The notes under the pieces: model-generated
Seen by the model: only the letters and a program-made list of their open reading frames with translations
Told to the model about the DNA's origin: nothing
Database searches by the model: none
Shown here: positions 1 to 9,372 of the stretch, one piece after another
Layout of the letters: every line of letters begins with the position of its first letter
How positions within the stretch are numbered: the first letter of the stretch is position 1
Assembly (NCBI RefSeq): GCF_000373625.1
Contig: NZ_KB891998.1
Span: 394,638-458,637, forward strand
DNA from: Streptomyces sp. LaPpAH-108
Lineage (GTDB): Bacteria; Actinomycetota; Actinomycetes; Streptomycetales; Streptomycetaceae
DNA length: 64,000 nt
Direction: 5' to 3'
Position numbers and translations under genes: made by a program

Positions 1-3000
1 GGTGACCGAGCCTCCGGGCAGTGCGCCGGCAGCGGAGTAACTGACGCTGGCGACCAGGCCGGAGGGCCGGTAGCTGGTGCCGGTCTGATAGGTGCCCTGG
101 AGCTGGTTCTCGGAAGCGGGAATGACGACAGCGGTCTTGGTGGCGCGGTACAGCTTGTCGTAGGCGGTGACCTTGCTCGTGTAGGCGTTGCCGCTGACGT
201 AGCGGGTGGATTCGGCGAGTTGGCCCTTGGCTCCGGAGACGGTGTCGTAGACCCACTTGGCTCGCAGGGTTCCGGTGGCCGAGCCTTCATGGAGTTCGGT
301 CTCGCGGCCCAGGCCGTCGTAGGCGTAGTAGAGCGTGGGTACGTCCGTGCGGGCGTCGTCGACCGTGGTGAGCTGGCCTCGGTCGTCGTAGGTGCTGATG
401 GTGACGCCCTTGTCGGGGTCGGCAGTCTGAGTCTGGCGACCGAGCTGGTCGTAGGTGTACGACCAGACGCTGCCCGCGTTGTCGGTGATCTTGTGGAGTT
501 TGCCGTTGGGGTAGTAGGTGTACTTGGTCGTGTCGTATGCGGCGTCCGCCTTGCGCTCTTGAAGCTGGCGCAGCTCGGTGGTGTTGCCGCGGGCGTCGTT
601 GATGATGGTGGTGGCAGTGCCGCCCTGCGGAGGGATGACCGTGGAGCGGTCGCCGTCGTACGTGGTCGTGGTGGTGTTCAGGACCTTGCCGCCGTCTCCG
701 CCGCCGGCGAGCTGCGTGACCGCGGTCGGACGGTTCAGGCCGTCGTACGTGGTACGGGTCTGCGTCTCGACGCTGAGAGCGTCGTTGGGTGTGAACAGCT
801 TTCCGTCGGGCGTGCCTGTCGTGTAGTACGGGGCGAAGACTTTCGAGGTCAGCCCACGCTCGTCGTAGAACGTGTCGGCCAGCAGCGTGCCACCGTCAGG
901 GCCGGGCGACTGGAGCTGACGGGCGCGAAGGAGTCCGTCGTACAGCATGTACGAGGTGGTCTGGCCGCCGTTGTTGTCGAGGGTCTTGGTGGCAACGACC
1001 GTCGGAGTGTCCCCCGTGATCGTGTAGGTGTACTCGTAGGTCGGTGTCTGGGCCGTCGCGCGGTCGGCGAGCCAGACCTTGCGTGTGCGGCCGAGCGCGT
1101 CGTACTGGATCTGAGTGGCGTTGTTGTTGGTGTCGGTCTCCTTGACCACCTGACCACGCAGCGGGTCGAGGTCGGTCGTGGTGGTCTGGGCGGTGGACGC
1201 CGACGTCGTGGCCGGTGGAGTGGTGGTCTTCACCTGGGCCGGCCAACCGGTGGCCGGAGTGTAGGCGGTGGTGGTGGTCCGGCCGTCGGTGCGCGTGGTG
1301 CGCACAGGTGCGTTGTCGCCGTCCACGGTGACGTCGGCTGTCAGGTCCGTGGCGGTCAGTGGTCGGCCGTAGGCGTCGAAGGTGGTGCCGGTCTCCAGGT
1401 AGGTGGCCTTGGTGCCGTCGTAGCCCTTCAGAGTCGCGGCGGTCGTCGAGTCGCCCTTGGTCGGTGCGGCGCCGTATGCCTGGCCGTCGTAGGCGGTGCG
1501 GGTGTCGGAGATGACGTCTTTGGCGCGGTCCGGAGTCACGTTGCAGGACACAGCGACGGTCTCGACGCGCGAAGGCTTGTCGAGGATGTTGTCCGCCGTG
1601 TTGGTCGCATATGTGGTACGCGCACAGCGGTTGTCGGCCGAGGTGGAGTTGTCGCCGTAGTCGTCGACTTCGTAGATCCGCCCGGCAGTGGAGTCATACC
1701 GGGTGTATGTGGACGTGACCCGCCAGTCGGTGCCGGCGCCGTTGTCGAGGGAGACCCATTGCTTGGCGCCGGAGGTACCGGTGAAGTTCGCGGTGACGGT
1801 GCCCCAGTCGCGGACCTTCTTCGCGGTTTCGGCGTGCCAGGGCTGGTCGACCGTCTTCTCGAGGACCTTGCCGCCGGGCTTGTCGTAGGTGACGGTCTTG
1901 TAGGCGAATCCGGCGGCCGATGCGTGGTCGGTGATCGGGTCGCCCTCGCCGGTGTCGAGGGCGACGGAGACGGCCTTGGTGCCCCCGCTCCTGTCCTTCC
2001 GGTCGCCGTCCATGCCGCGCAGGAAGTAGGTGTCCTTCTGCGTGAGCATGGACGCGGCGCCGCCCTGGCCGCCGGTCTGGACGCGGACCCGGCCATAGCC
2101 CCGCCACTGCGACCAGGTCTTCTCCTTGGTCCTGGTCAGACCGTCGTCGTCATCGAAGTGCCAGGCGGCATCGCCGAGGTACTGATAGCGGGTGACCTGG
2201 TCCGGCGAGTTTCCGGTGCCGTCCGTGCCCTTGGCACGGTCCTGGACGGTGATGGACTCGGTGACGTACTTGTTGAACCACTGCAGCTCGGGGTCGGTGT
2301 CGCTGTCCCCGCCCAGGTACTGCGGGAAGCACCGGGTGCTGTTCGTCTCGGGGGTGGGCAGGTTGTTCCAGTCACAGGCCGGTGCGGAGTAGTCGACGTC
2401 GATCTGCCCGCCGGACTCGTCGCTGACCGTCTTGAGGCGGTCCTTGATGAACGGGGCGTAGCCGTCCCCGGTCTTGTCGAGCCGGTTCTCCAACTGGGTG
2501 TAGGTGAACGAGACCTTCGGCAGCGTGATGGCCGGGGTGATCGACTGGCCGGTGTGCTGGATGCTGTCCAGCTCCAGCTGGTAGTCCACATCGGCCATGC
2601 CCCAGCGGTGGTTCAGCTTCCAGGAGTCGACCTTGCCGTAGGTTCCGTCGGTCTTGAGGACCTGGGTGGTGACGTCGGTCAGCCGCTTACGTGTCCAGAA
2701 CGAGGGAGAGAAGCGGCCGTTGTCACAGTCGGTGCCGGCCTTGCAGTTCAGGTCCCACGGCGTGTCGTACCAGTACGAGGCCTTGTCGTCGATCGTGTCG
2801 GCGGCACAGGTGACACCGTCCTGTGGCAGGCAGCGTTCAGCACTGTCGAACACGACTTGCGCCAGCGGCTTGTTGTAGAAGTTGTCCCGCAGCCCGTAGT
2901 CGATGCGCCTGAGGTAGCCGCCGCGCGTATAAGGGGTGTCGTCGGATGCTTTGAGGTTACGACCATAGGAGTTGGACTCCTTGTCGTAGCGGTACATCAT

Positions 3001-4413
3001 CCTGTTGCCGTGCGTGTCGACAACAGCGTCCAGGTTCCAGCGCCAGGCCTGCTGGCACCAGGAGTCCGCGAAGGTGGCGGCGTTGCAGGGCTCGCCCTTG
3101 TTGTTGCCGAAGACGGGCACGGTCCAGGCCGAGTTGGTCTCTTCCTTGTCCGCGCTCCAGCCGGAGGGACGGTTGTAGCCGAAGTAGTACCTCGTACCGT
3201 CCGGGGTCGTCAGACGCCAGTACTCGCCGTCGTTGTCGCCATTGGCCAGGTCCGTGTTACGGAGACGCTTGATGAGGGTGCCGTCGTCGTCCTTCAGCTT
3301 GTAGGTGTCGGTGCCGGCCGGGACGAGTTCACCGCCCTTGCCGTTGAAGGTGATGAAGGCGTTGTCGTAGTCCCAGCACAGATCGCCCGGCTTATTGCCG
3401 TCGGCGTTCTTTTCTCCGTCGTCCGAACAGGGCTTGTAGCGGCGCTCGATGAAGCCGGGCGACAGATCGAACCCGTCGCCGGCCCAGGAGCCCTGGTTGT
3501 TGGTGTTGCTGGTTCTGCCGTCCATGGAGCCGGACGAGTAGGTCAGTTTCACGTCCGGCCCCAGACCGCCGGGCACCTTGGGCGCGCCCATGGGGTAGGA
3601 CCAGGTGAAGTCACCGGTGTTGAGGTTGGTGGACCAGGTCGCGGACGGCGACAAGGACGTTGCCTGATAGTCGCCCTTCTCGCTGGCGGCACCTGCGGTG
3701 GCGGCCAGCACGGTCGCGCCGGAGGTCTGCAGGGGCACCGCGGTGGCCGTCAGAGTGTTGCTGCCGGCCTTGTTGGTCGCCGCGACAGGGGTCTGAGTAC
3801 GGCATGCCGCCTTGTCGGGGGTGGTCAGAGCGCAGGCCGGCAGCCGCACCAGGCGCAGACGGGCGGCGTAGGACCCGCCGTACGCCTGGGCGAAGGAGCG
3901 GTAGTCGACGTTGACGCCGACCTTGGTCTTTGCTGCGGATCGCTCCTCGGCCTTGGCCGTGTCGTGGGGGGCGAGAGTGAACAACAGGCCATGGATGCCT
4001 GCCTTGTGGGCGCGGGACTGGCTGAGCAGATTCGTGTCGACCTGTTCGGGTGCCGCGGCTCTGCCGGACGGGCGTCCGACCTTGATCGGCAGGTCCTTCA
4101 CGGCGGTGAGGCTCTTCGGGCCCGAGGCTTTCCTGGGCAGGCCGACGGTTCCCTGACCGCCGGTCGGCCAGCTCTTCCTCGGTGGAGTCTTCGGTAGACG
4201 GGGGCCCTTGTTGGCGGGGCGAGGTGAGACTTTGACGCCGCGGGTACCGGCGACCGGCTTCTCGCTCTTGGGAAGGGCCGGTGGTCCGTCGTCCGCTGCC
4301 GCGTTCGGGAGCGCGGCGGCTTGCAACAGGCCGGCTATCAAGACGGTGGAGACGACAAGCGGGGTGGAGCGGGCCTGTCTCGCCCCGCGCAGGAAGGCGT
4401 GTGTCAGTTTCAT
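1..4413 (-). CDS. Secreted RHS/YD-repeat protein, C-terminus outside the window
   Basis: The frame stays open from an ATG at 4413 to base 1, so 1471 codons are visible and the stop lies beyond the window. An N-terminal signal peptide is clear (MKLTHAFLRG, then the hydrophobic VVSTVLIAGLL, then AAA). Residues about 240-300 contain SpvB/RHS-type N-terminal motifs (LTYSSGSMDGR, WAGDGFDLSPGFIERRY). From about residue 850 onward there are repeated YD-type units (YDALGRTRKV, YDGLNRPTAV, YDQLGRQTQT, YDDRGQLTTV). Proteins of this architecture form hollow beta-shells and often carry a variable C-terminal toxin released by self-cleavage. Whether that applies here cannot be seen, because the RHS core and C-terminal tip are missing. 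It follows the LamG gene after 114 nt on the same strand, so the two may be co-transcribed. The start was chosen because it directly precedes the signal peptide. An in-frame GTG lies 15 nt upstream. The Shine-Dalgarno is weak. Confidence 0.88.
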   Translation of the reverse strand, partial: MKLTHAFLRGARQARSTPLVVSTVLIAGLLQAAALPNAAADDGPPALPKSEKPVAGTRGVKVSPRPANKGPRLPKTPPRKSWPTGGQGTVGLPRKASGPKSLTAVKDLPIKVGRPSGRAAAPEQVDTNLLSQSRAHKAGIHGLLFTLAPHDTAKAEERSAAKTKVGVNVDYRSFAQAYGGSYAARLRLVRLPACALTTPDKAACRTQTPVAATNKAGSNTLTATAVPLQTSGATVLAATAGAASEKGDYQATSLSPSATWSTNLNTGDFTWSYPMGAPKVPGGLGPDVKLTYSSGSMDGRTSNTNNQGSWAGDGFDLSPGFIERRYKPCSDDGEKNADGNKPGDLCWDYDNAFITFNGKGGELVPAGTDTYKLKDDDGTLIKRLRNTDLANGDNDGEYWRLTTPDGTRYYFGYNRPSGWSADKEETNSAWTVPVFGNNKGEPCNAATFADSWCQQAWRWNLDAVVDTHGNRMMYRYDKESNSYGRNLKASDDTPYTRGGYLRRIDYGLRDNFYNKPLAQVVFDSAERCLPQDGVTCAADTIDDKASYWYDTPWDLNCKAGTDCDNGRFSPSFWTRKRLTDVTTQVLKTDGTYGKVDSWKLNHRWGMADVDYQLELDSIQHTGQSITPAITLPKVSFTYTQLENRLDKTGDGYAPFIKDRLKTVSDESGGQIDVDYSAPACDWNNLPTPETNSTRCFPQYLGGDSDTDPELQWFNKYVTESITVQDRAKGTDGTGNSPDQVTRYQYLGDAAWHFDDDDGLTRTKEKTWSQWRGYGRVRVQTGGQGGAASMLTQKDTYFLRGMDGDRKDRSGGTKAVSVALDTGEGDPITDHASAAGFAYKTVTYDKPGGKVLEKTVDQPWHAETAKKVRDWGTVTANFTGTSGAKQWVSLDNGAGTDWRVTSTYTRYDSTAGRIYEVDDYGDNSTSADNRCARTTYATNTADNILDKPSRVETVAVSCNVTPDRAKDVISDTRTAYDGQAYGAAPTKGDSTTAATLKGYDGTKATYLETGTTFDAYGRPLTATDLTADVTVDGDNAPVRTTRTDGRTTTTAYTPATGWPAQVKTTTPPATTSASTAQTTTTDLDPLRGQVVKETDTNNNATQIQYDALGRTRKVWLADRATAQTPTYEYTYTITGDTPTVVATKTLDNNGGQTTSYMLYDGLLRARQLQSPGPDGGTLLADTFYDERGLTSKVFAPYYTTGTPDGKLFTPNDALSVETQTRTTYDGLNRPTAVTQLAGGGDGGKVLNTTTTTYDGDRSTVIPPQGGTATTIINDARGNTTELRQLQERKADAAYDTTKYTYYPNGKLHKITDNAGSVWSYTYDQLGRQTQTADPDKGVTISTYDDRGQLTTVDDARTDVPTLYYAYDGLGRETELHEGSATGTLRAKWVYDTVSGAKGQLAESTRYVSGNAYTSKVTAYDKLYRATKTAVVIPASENQLQGTYQTGTSYRPSGLVASVSYSAAGALPGGSVT

Positions 4414-4527
4414 CCAGGAGTCCAGCACTGCCAGGCACCACAGACAGCCGACGACTGTCTGAGGCACGGGAGTCAATGGGGGGATGCCGTGGGTGGGTCC
4501 GACACCGGCGCCGGGCCCACCCACAGG

Positions 4528-7500
4528 TCAGCTGCGGCCGGCCGGTACCTCGGTGGGAATGTCGAACCAGGCGCCGGCGAGTTCTTGTACCTGGCTGTCG
4601 TTGAGTGCGCCCTGGAAGGCCCACACGTCGTCGATGGCTCCGGCGAAGTAGGTGCCGGTCGCATCGCTTTGGGATCGCCCGACCTGTAGTGACCTGGACG
4701 CTTTGAACGTCAGGACGTTGTCGGCCCAGGCGCCCATGCACGCGGTGTCGGCGGCTGATCCGTCACCCGTGTCGTCGCCGCAGGCACCCTGGGAGTCCTG
4801 CAGCACGCCATTGACATACAGACGGGCTTCACGAGCAAATCCGTCGTAGACGAGCGTGAGGTGGTTCCAGTTCGTCACGTCGTCGAACTCGGTATTGCCC
4901 GCCTGGTTGACGACGGCATCGGTGGCGTCCTTGTCGGGCAGGCTGATCTCCCACCGCCCCGGCCCCGGGTTCGCGCTGGTGTCGGGTTGGTAGGTGATGT
5001 CGAACGCACTGCGGGTGGCGCCTTCCGCGCTCACGACCGTGAGGGGATGATCGGGTGTTGCCGCAGCTTTGGCCCAGGCGGTGACGGTGAAGCTGCCGCT
5101 GGTGTCCACCGGCATCGCGGAGGTGGCCGCATACGCGTTCACCCCGTCCAGTTGCAGACCATTGGTATCGATCTGGGACTCGCCGAGTGTGGCACCCCCG
5201 TAGAGGCTCATCGGTCGGTTGCCGGTCGACAGGTCCGGGGTCGTAACCGGCGTCGTGGTGGTGATCGATTCGAAGTTCCAGCGTCCGTTCACCAGCGAAC
5301 GCTGCCGGTACATCTGCTGGACTTCTTCCGCGGATACCGGCCGGTCCAGGACACGTACGTCGTCGATGGTGCCGGGGAAGTAGGCAGCCATGGCGCCGCT
5401 GTAGTTGCCGGCGCCGATGTACATCGACTGGTCCGCGTAGAACGCGTTCACCAGGCTCGTCGAGCCGGCCTTTGCGCCGTTCACATACAGGGTGAGTGTG
5501 TTGGCGATGGTGTCGTGCACGCCGACGAGGTGCACCCAGGTGTCGATGTTCGCTGTGGTGCCGTCCGGCTGCATGGCACGGACCGGGGTCGCGTCGGCGG
5601 TGTCCGCCGAGTACTGATTGAACGCCCACCGGTTGTAGACGGACGAGTAGTACAGCTCGAAGCCGGGCTTGTTCTTGCCTGCCTGCGCTGTGATCACTGC
5701 GGCGCCTTCCGGCTTTTTGTCGAGCCTGGCCCAGGCCGAAACGGTGAAGCTCCGCTCGGTGTTCACATGGGGGCCGCTGGTCTGGCCGATCTTCGCGTAG
5801 CCCGAGGTGCCGTCGAAGTGGGTAGCCTTGCCCGCGATGCCCTCGACACCGGTGGTCACTGTGCCGTTGTACCTGGCGGGCAACACCCCGCCATGACCCG
5901 TGATCTCGGTGGCGGCAGCGGGTTCGTCCAGGTCAAAAACAGCGATGGCCGGGCGCCCCGGGTCACCGACAGTCTGCTGGGCGTTGAGCTTGTCGACCTC
6001 GTTCTGCGCGAGCGGCTTGTCGAACAGCTGCACTTCATCGATCGTGCCGGGAAACAGCGATACCGGAGCGGTACCGGTGAGGTTCTTGCCCCCGATCTGC
6101 AGTCCGCGCCGGGCCTCCCACGCAGTGGCGTAGTCCACCGACTTGACGAGCGTGCCGTCGACGAACAGCTGCAACTGATCACTGGCCGAAGAGTACGAGC
6201 CCACCAAGTGCGTCCACACCCCCGCCCTCACTTGGCTGGAGCTGCCCTGATCCGCCCGCGCGATATCCGCTGCAGCGTCATCGGACTTGTACTGATTGAA
6301 CGCCCAGCCGTACTTGGTGGAGTAGTAAAGCTCCATGCCTGGCGCGTTGTTGCCCGGTATCAACGCCACGTCGGCCGTGGCATCGGGGATCTTGTCCAGT
6401 TTGACCCAAGCCGAGATCGCGAACCCGCCGGAGGTGTTGACCGGCGAGAGATCGGTGGAAGCGTATCCGTCGGTTCCGTTGAAGTGCACCGCCGTGCCCT
6501 GCACGCCTTCCGCACCGGGGGCAGCCCCGCCGCTCAGCACCAGGCTGCGATCCGGAGTGGACCCCTTGGCTTCGCTCGCGCCCGCCGCCTCATCCAGTTG
6601 CCAGGTCGCGCGCGCGGGCTGCCCTGCCTTCACGCGGTACTGATAGGTGCGGATCTCACTGCCATTGCCTGCCGGGTCGAAAGCCTGCGCGGTGAAAAAG
6701 TTCAGCCCGGGCTTGGCCGGCAGCACCTTGGCGATCCGGGCCGCCCCACCCGACGTGGTGATTTTGTTCTTCGAGGAGGGATCGCCGTTGATTCCGTACC
6801 AGTACGTGCTCACGTCTGTGTCGGCGGCCTTCACCTCGAACGACCCGTACCGCCCCACCCCGTCGTACCACAGGTCGTCGGGATCAGCGGGGTTGGATAC
6901 CGGATACTCGCCGGAGCTGACCGTCGGCGCCTTGGGCACTTTGGTGTCGTAGATGAAGTAGCAGGCTTGCGGATCACCGGCATACGACCAGGGCGAGTAC
7001 TGCACGCCGTCGTACACGCGGGCATACCAGTTGACCGTCTTGTCCGTAGGTATCGATGACGGCAGCGAGATCGAGAAGTCGGACCCTGACTTCTTCGACG
7101 TCGTCTTGGCCGGCTTCCACGAGCCACCGGCCCACACTGCCTGGAACTCGACGGCGACGCTGTCGCCGTCCGGATCGGTCACGTTGCCGGCATAGATCTG
7201 GCCCATGGTGCGCACATGGGCGGGGCTGGACGACGGCTTACACGTACCGCCGTACTCCATGGTCAGCTGCGAGGACTTCAACTGTGCGGGCGGCCGGTTG
7301 TACTTCACCCGGAGGTGCGCCTTGTCGGAGAATCGCTTCCAACCGTAGCCGTCTGATTCGCTGCCCGCCCTCAAACCGAACGTCATCGTCGAATCATGAG
7401 CACTGGCCGCCGCCTGCAACGCCGACTTCACATCGAACTCGGCATCCTTCGCGCTGCAGCCGGAGTAACCGTAGGCGAAGGAGTCCGAAGCGAGTTGCTT

Positions 7501-8790
7501 GATCCAGAACCCTGAGGCGTTCTGCGAGTTCCACGTCGTGCTGTCCGAGATGCCCTTGGTCTGCCACAGCTCGACCTCACGCGCGCTGCAGGACGCAGAC
7601 CAGGTGTTGCGCACCACGAACTCCGCCGACAGGATCGACTTGCCGGAGAACTTGGAGACCGGGAGGCGATAGAAGAGCCGCTTGGTGTCATTCGGGTTGC
7701 AGTACGACCAGTTGCAATAGCCCATCCCGGAATCGGATGCGCCATTGAACTTCCACTGGGGCGAGGACGCCCAGTACTTCGAGGCCACCGTCCACGCCGA
7801 TGCGAGTGGGGAGTACCACTGCGGGTCGATGAATACCGGGTACTGCGTGTCCTGTCCCTTGAGCACATCCGCATCCGGGGTCAGGACCAGTTCCTTGCCA
7901 TCTTGCGGAACGTCGACCTCCACGGCGGCAAGCTTTCCGGACTCACCTGCTCCCGGCTCGGGCCCCGTGGAGTCGCGGAGTTCAGCATTCGGTGCGGTCT
8001 TGGACTGAGCGGTACTGCTGCCCGGACTTGAGTCCCACATCACGGGTTTCGGGGCCTCGAAGACCGCTCCTCCGGCACCGTTGTCGACCGCCTGCAGCCC
8101 GCCGTCACTGGTTTCCTCGACGTTCATGCCGTCAGCGGCAAGCTTCAGTCGTATTTCCGCCAGGTCCTTACTGGCAGCGGCTTCTGCCGACTTGACCACC
8201 AAGAGCTGGGTGAACCCGTCTTCTTGTGCCCCCATGCGCACGTCCACGCCCGGCAGCACATCGTGATACGTGGCGATGTCCCCGCTGACCTCGGGAGTCG
8301 GCAGCGGCGTGGGCCACGACAGCGACAGCTCGCGACCTGCCTTGGTCATCTTCACCAGCGGAGTCTGTCCGCCTCCGGAGAACTCCAGGCCGATACTCGT
8401 CGCCTTCGGAACGAGCCCACCGTCGTCGGCCTTCACCAGGTCGGTGTCGATGTCCTTCCAGCCGTCGGCCGATCGAACACGGACGGGGCGCAGATACTCT
8501 CGCGCTTCGAAGTCGCCGTCCGGCGTCGCGTACACGTCACTGCTCTCTCCCCGCAGTGACATGACCTCCACATTCTTGCCCGAACGGCGCGCCTGGGCGA
8601 GAGCCGCATCGGCACTTCGCCGACCGGCAGTCGTGCTGTCCTCGGCGGCGGCCGCCGGTGCGGCATGAGCCGGATGCGGCGCCACCATCTGCGGAACCGC
8701 GCCGACCATCACACCCCACACGGCCGATATGGCCAGCGATCTCCATCTACGCCGACGAACACATCTCCGCACGCCCCACCCCCGGACCAC
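4528..8790 (-). CDS. Secreted multidomain protein with three LamG-like domains
   Basis: This 1420-residue exported protein has an arginine-rich n-region and a signal peptide ending near AHAA (residue 44). Residues about 330-500 resemble a DNRLRE/CBM96-type beta-sandwich region (VFIDPQW, WSASCSAREVELWQT) with several Cys. An Fn3-like segment follows. Three LamG/concanavalin-like domains lie at about 728-920, 949-1150 and 1169-1395, each closing with a GTIDEVQLFD-type motif (GTIDDVRVLD in the second, GAIDDVWAFQ in the third). LamG domains bind glycans or proteins, so a surface-binding or scaffold role is likely; no catalytic motif was recognised. In streptomycetes such proteins are often encoded next to RHS/YD-repeat proteins, as here, which suggests they act together outside the cell. 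The start is GTG, with AGGAAA about 10-15 nt upstream. The exact start is uncertain because in-frame GTGs follow closely. Confidence 0.85.
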   Translation of the reverse strand: MVRGWGVRRCVRRRRWRSLAISAVWGVMVGAVPQMVAPHPAHAAPAAAAEDSTTAGRRSADAALAQARRSGKNVEVMSLRGESSDVYATPDGDFEAREYLRPVRVRSADGWKDIDTDLVKADDGGLVPKATSIGLEFSGGGQTPLVKMTKAGRELSLSWPTPLPTPEVSGDIATYHDVLPGVDVRMGAQEDGFTQLLVVKSAEAAASKDLAEIRLKLAADGMNVEETSDGGLQAVDNGAGGAVFEAPKPVMWDSSPGSSTAQSKTAPNAELRDSTGPEPGAGESGKLAAVEVDVPQDGKELVLTPDADVLKGQDTQYPVFIDPQWYSPLASAWTVASKYWASSPQWKFNGASDSGMGYCNWSYCNPNDTKRLFYRLPVSKFSGKSILSAEFVVRNTWSASCSAREVELWQTKGISDSTTWNSQNASGFWIKQLASDSFAYGYSGCSAKDAEFDVKSALQAAASAHDSTMTFGLRAGSESDGYGWKRFSDKAHLRVKYNRPPAQLKSSQLTMEYGGTCKPSSSPAHVRTMGQIYAGNVTDPDGDSVAVEFQAVWAGGSWKPAKTTSKKSGSDFSISLPSSIPTDKTVNWYARVYDGVQYSPWSYAGDPQACYFIYDTKVPKAPTVSSGEYPVSNPADPDDLWYDGVGRYGSFEVKAADTDVSTYWYGINGDPSSKNKITTSGGAARIAKVLPAKPGLNFFTAQAFDPAGNGSEIRTYQYRVKAGQPARATWQLDEAAGASEAKGSTPDRSLVLSGGAAPGAEGVQGTAVHFNGTDGYASTDLSPVNTSGGFAISAWVKLDKIPDATADVALIPGNNAPGMELYYSTKYGWAFNQYKSDDAAADIARADQGSSSQVRAGVWTHLVGSYSSASDQLQLFVDGTLVKSVDYATAWEARRGLQIGGKNLTGTAPVSLFPGTIDEVQLFDKPLAQNEVDKLNAQQTVGDPGRPAIAVFDLDEPAAATEITGHGGVLPARYNGTVTTGVEGIAGKATHFDGTSGYAKIGQTSGPHVNTERSFTVSAWARLDKKPEGAAVITAQAGKNKPGFELYYSSVYNRWAFNQYSADTADATPVRAMQPDGTTANIDTWVHLVGVHDTIANTLTLYVNGAKAGSTSLVNAFYADQSMYIGAGNYSGAMAAYFPGTIDDVRVLDRPVSAEEVQQMYRQRSLVNGRWNFESITTTTPVTTPDLSTGNRPMSLYGGATLGESQIDTNGLQLDGVNAYAATSAMPVDTSGSFTVTAWAKAAATPDHPLTVVSAEGATRSAFDITYQPDTSANPGPGRWEISLPDKDATDAVVNQAGNTEFDDVTNWNHLTLVYDGFAREARLYVNGVLQDSQGACGDDTGDGSAADTACMGAWADNVLTFKASRSLQVGRSQSDATGTYFAGAIDDVWAFQGALNDSQVQELAGAWFDIPTEVPAGRS

Positions 8791-9006
8791 ACAAAATGAA
8801 GATTTCCTGAAGAGGAATCACGTGACTGTATGGAGCATCGATGTCACAGATCCAGCGGGAGAGTTGAGGATGCATCAGACATAGACGCCCCTACCGGAGT
8901 GTGACGTCCGACACGGTTGTGCACGGTGGGGTTGCGACTTGATAACGCATCAGCGGCACTGCCCAGATGAGGACGCGTCGACCCGAGGAGGCCGCAGGCG
9001 AAGCGC

Positions 9007-9360
9007 TCACCTCACTCTGCCGGTCATCCGCACGAGCTGGCCGAACGGCCCGCCGAGCGAGGGCTCGACGCGCTGACGCTGACCGACCGGGACTCGATGG
9101 CGGGAGCGGTGCGCTTCGCGAAAGCATGCGCGCAGGTCGGTATCGCCCCCTGTTCGGTGTCGATCTGGCCGTGCCCGGGGTCACGGCGTCCGGACCCACG
9201 ACGGCAGGACAGCAGCGGACCCCGGCCGGGGCGGTGCCTTCGTGACGGAGGCGCCGTTTCGTGCGGTGTTCCTGGCGCGGTCCGCGCGCGGGTGGGCCGA
9301 CTCCGAGGTGGGACGGGCACGGGCGGACCGGCACCAGCCCCGGCCCCAGGTCTTCGCGGC
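9007..9360 (+). pseudogene. dnaE2 (relic): Relic of DnaE2-type DNA polymerase III alpha subunit (PHP domain)
   Basis: Three different frames together reproduce the N-terminal PHP region of actinobacterial error-prone polymerase. The frame from 9025 reads HPHELAERPAERGLDALTL and TDRDSMAGAVRFAKACAQVG. A shifted frame from 9138 continues with PLFGVDLAVPG. A third frame from 9239 reads FRAVFLARSARGWAD. This order and wording match the family consensus (HPxxLAERAAERGxDALALTDRD, AVRFAKAC, PLFGVDLAV, VxFLARxxxGW). At least two frameshifts separate the blocks, and no start region or polymerase core remains, so the gene is dead and mostly deleted. The downstream AraC gene begins its stop codon 13 nt later on the opposite strand. 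From memory, S. coelicolor carries dnaE2 near this part of its chromosome, so this looks like loss in place rather than import. Confidence 0.78.
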
Positions 9361-9372
9361 TAGCCGCTCACC

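Noticed and set aside
220-4197. A 1325-codon open frame on the plus strand, Val/Gly-rich, spanning the left end
   Set aside because: It is the antisense of the RHS/YD-repeat gene. High third-position GC keeps the opposite strand open, while the minus frame has a signal peptide and YD motifs.
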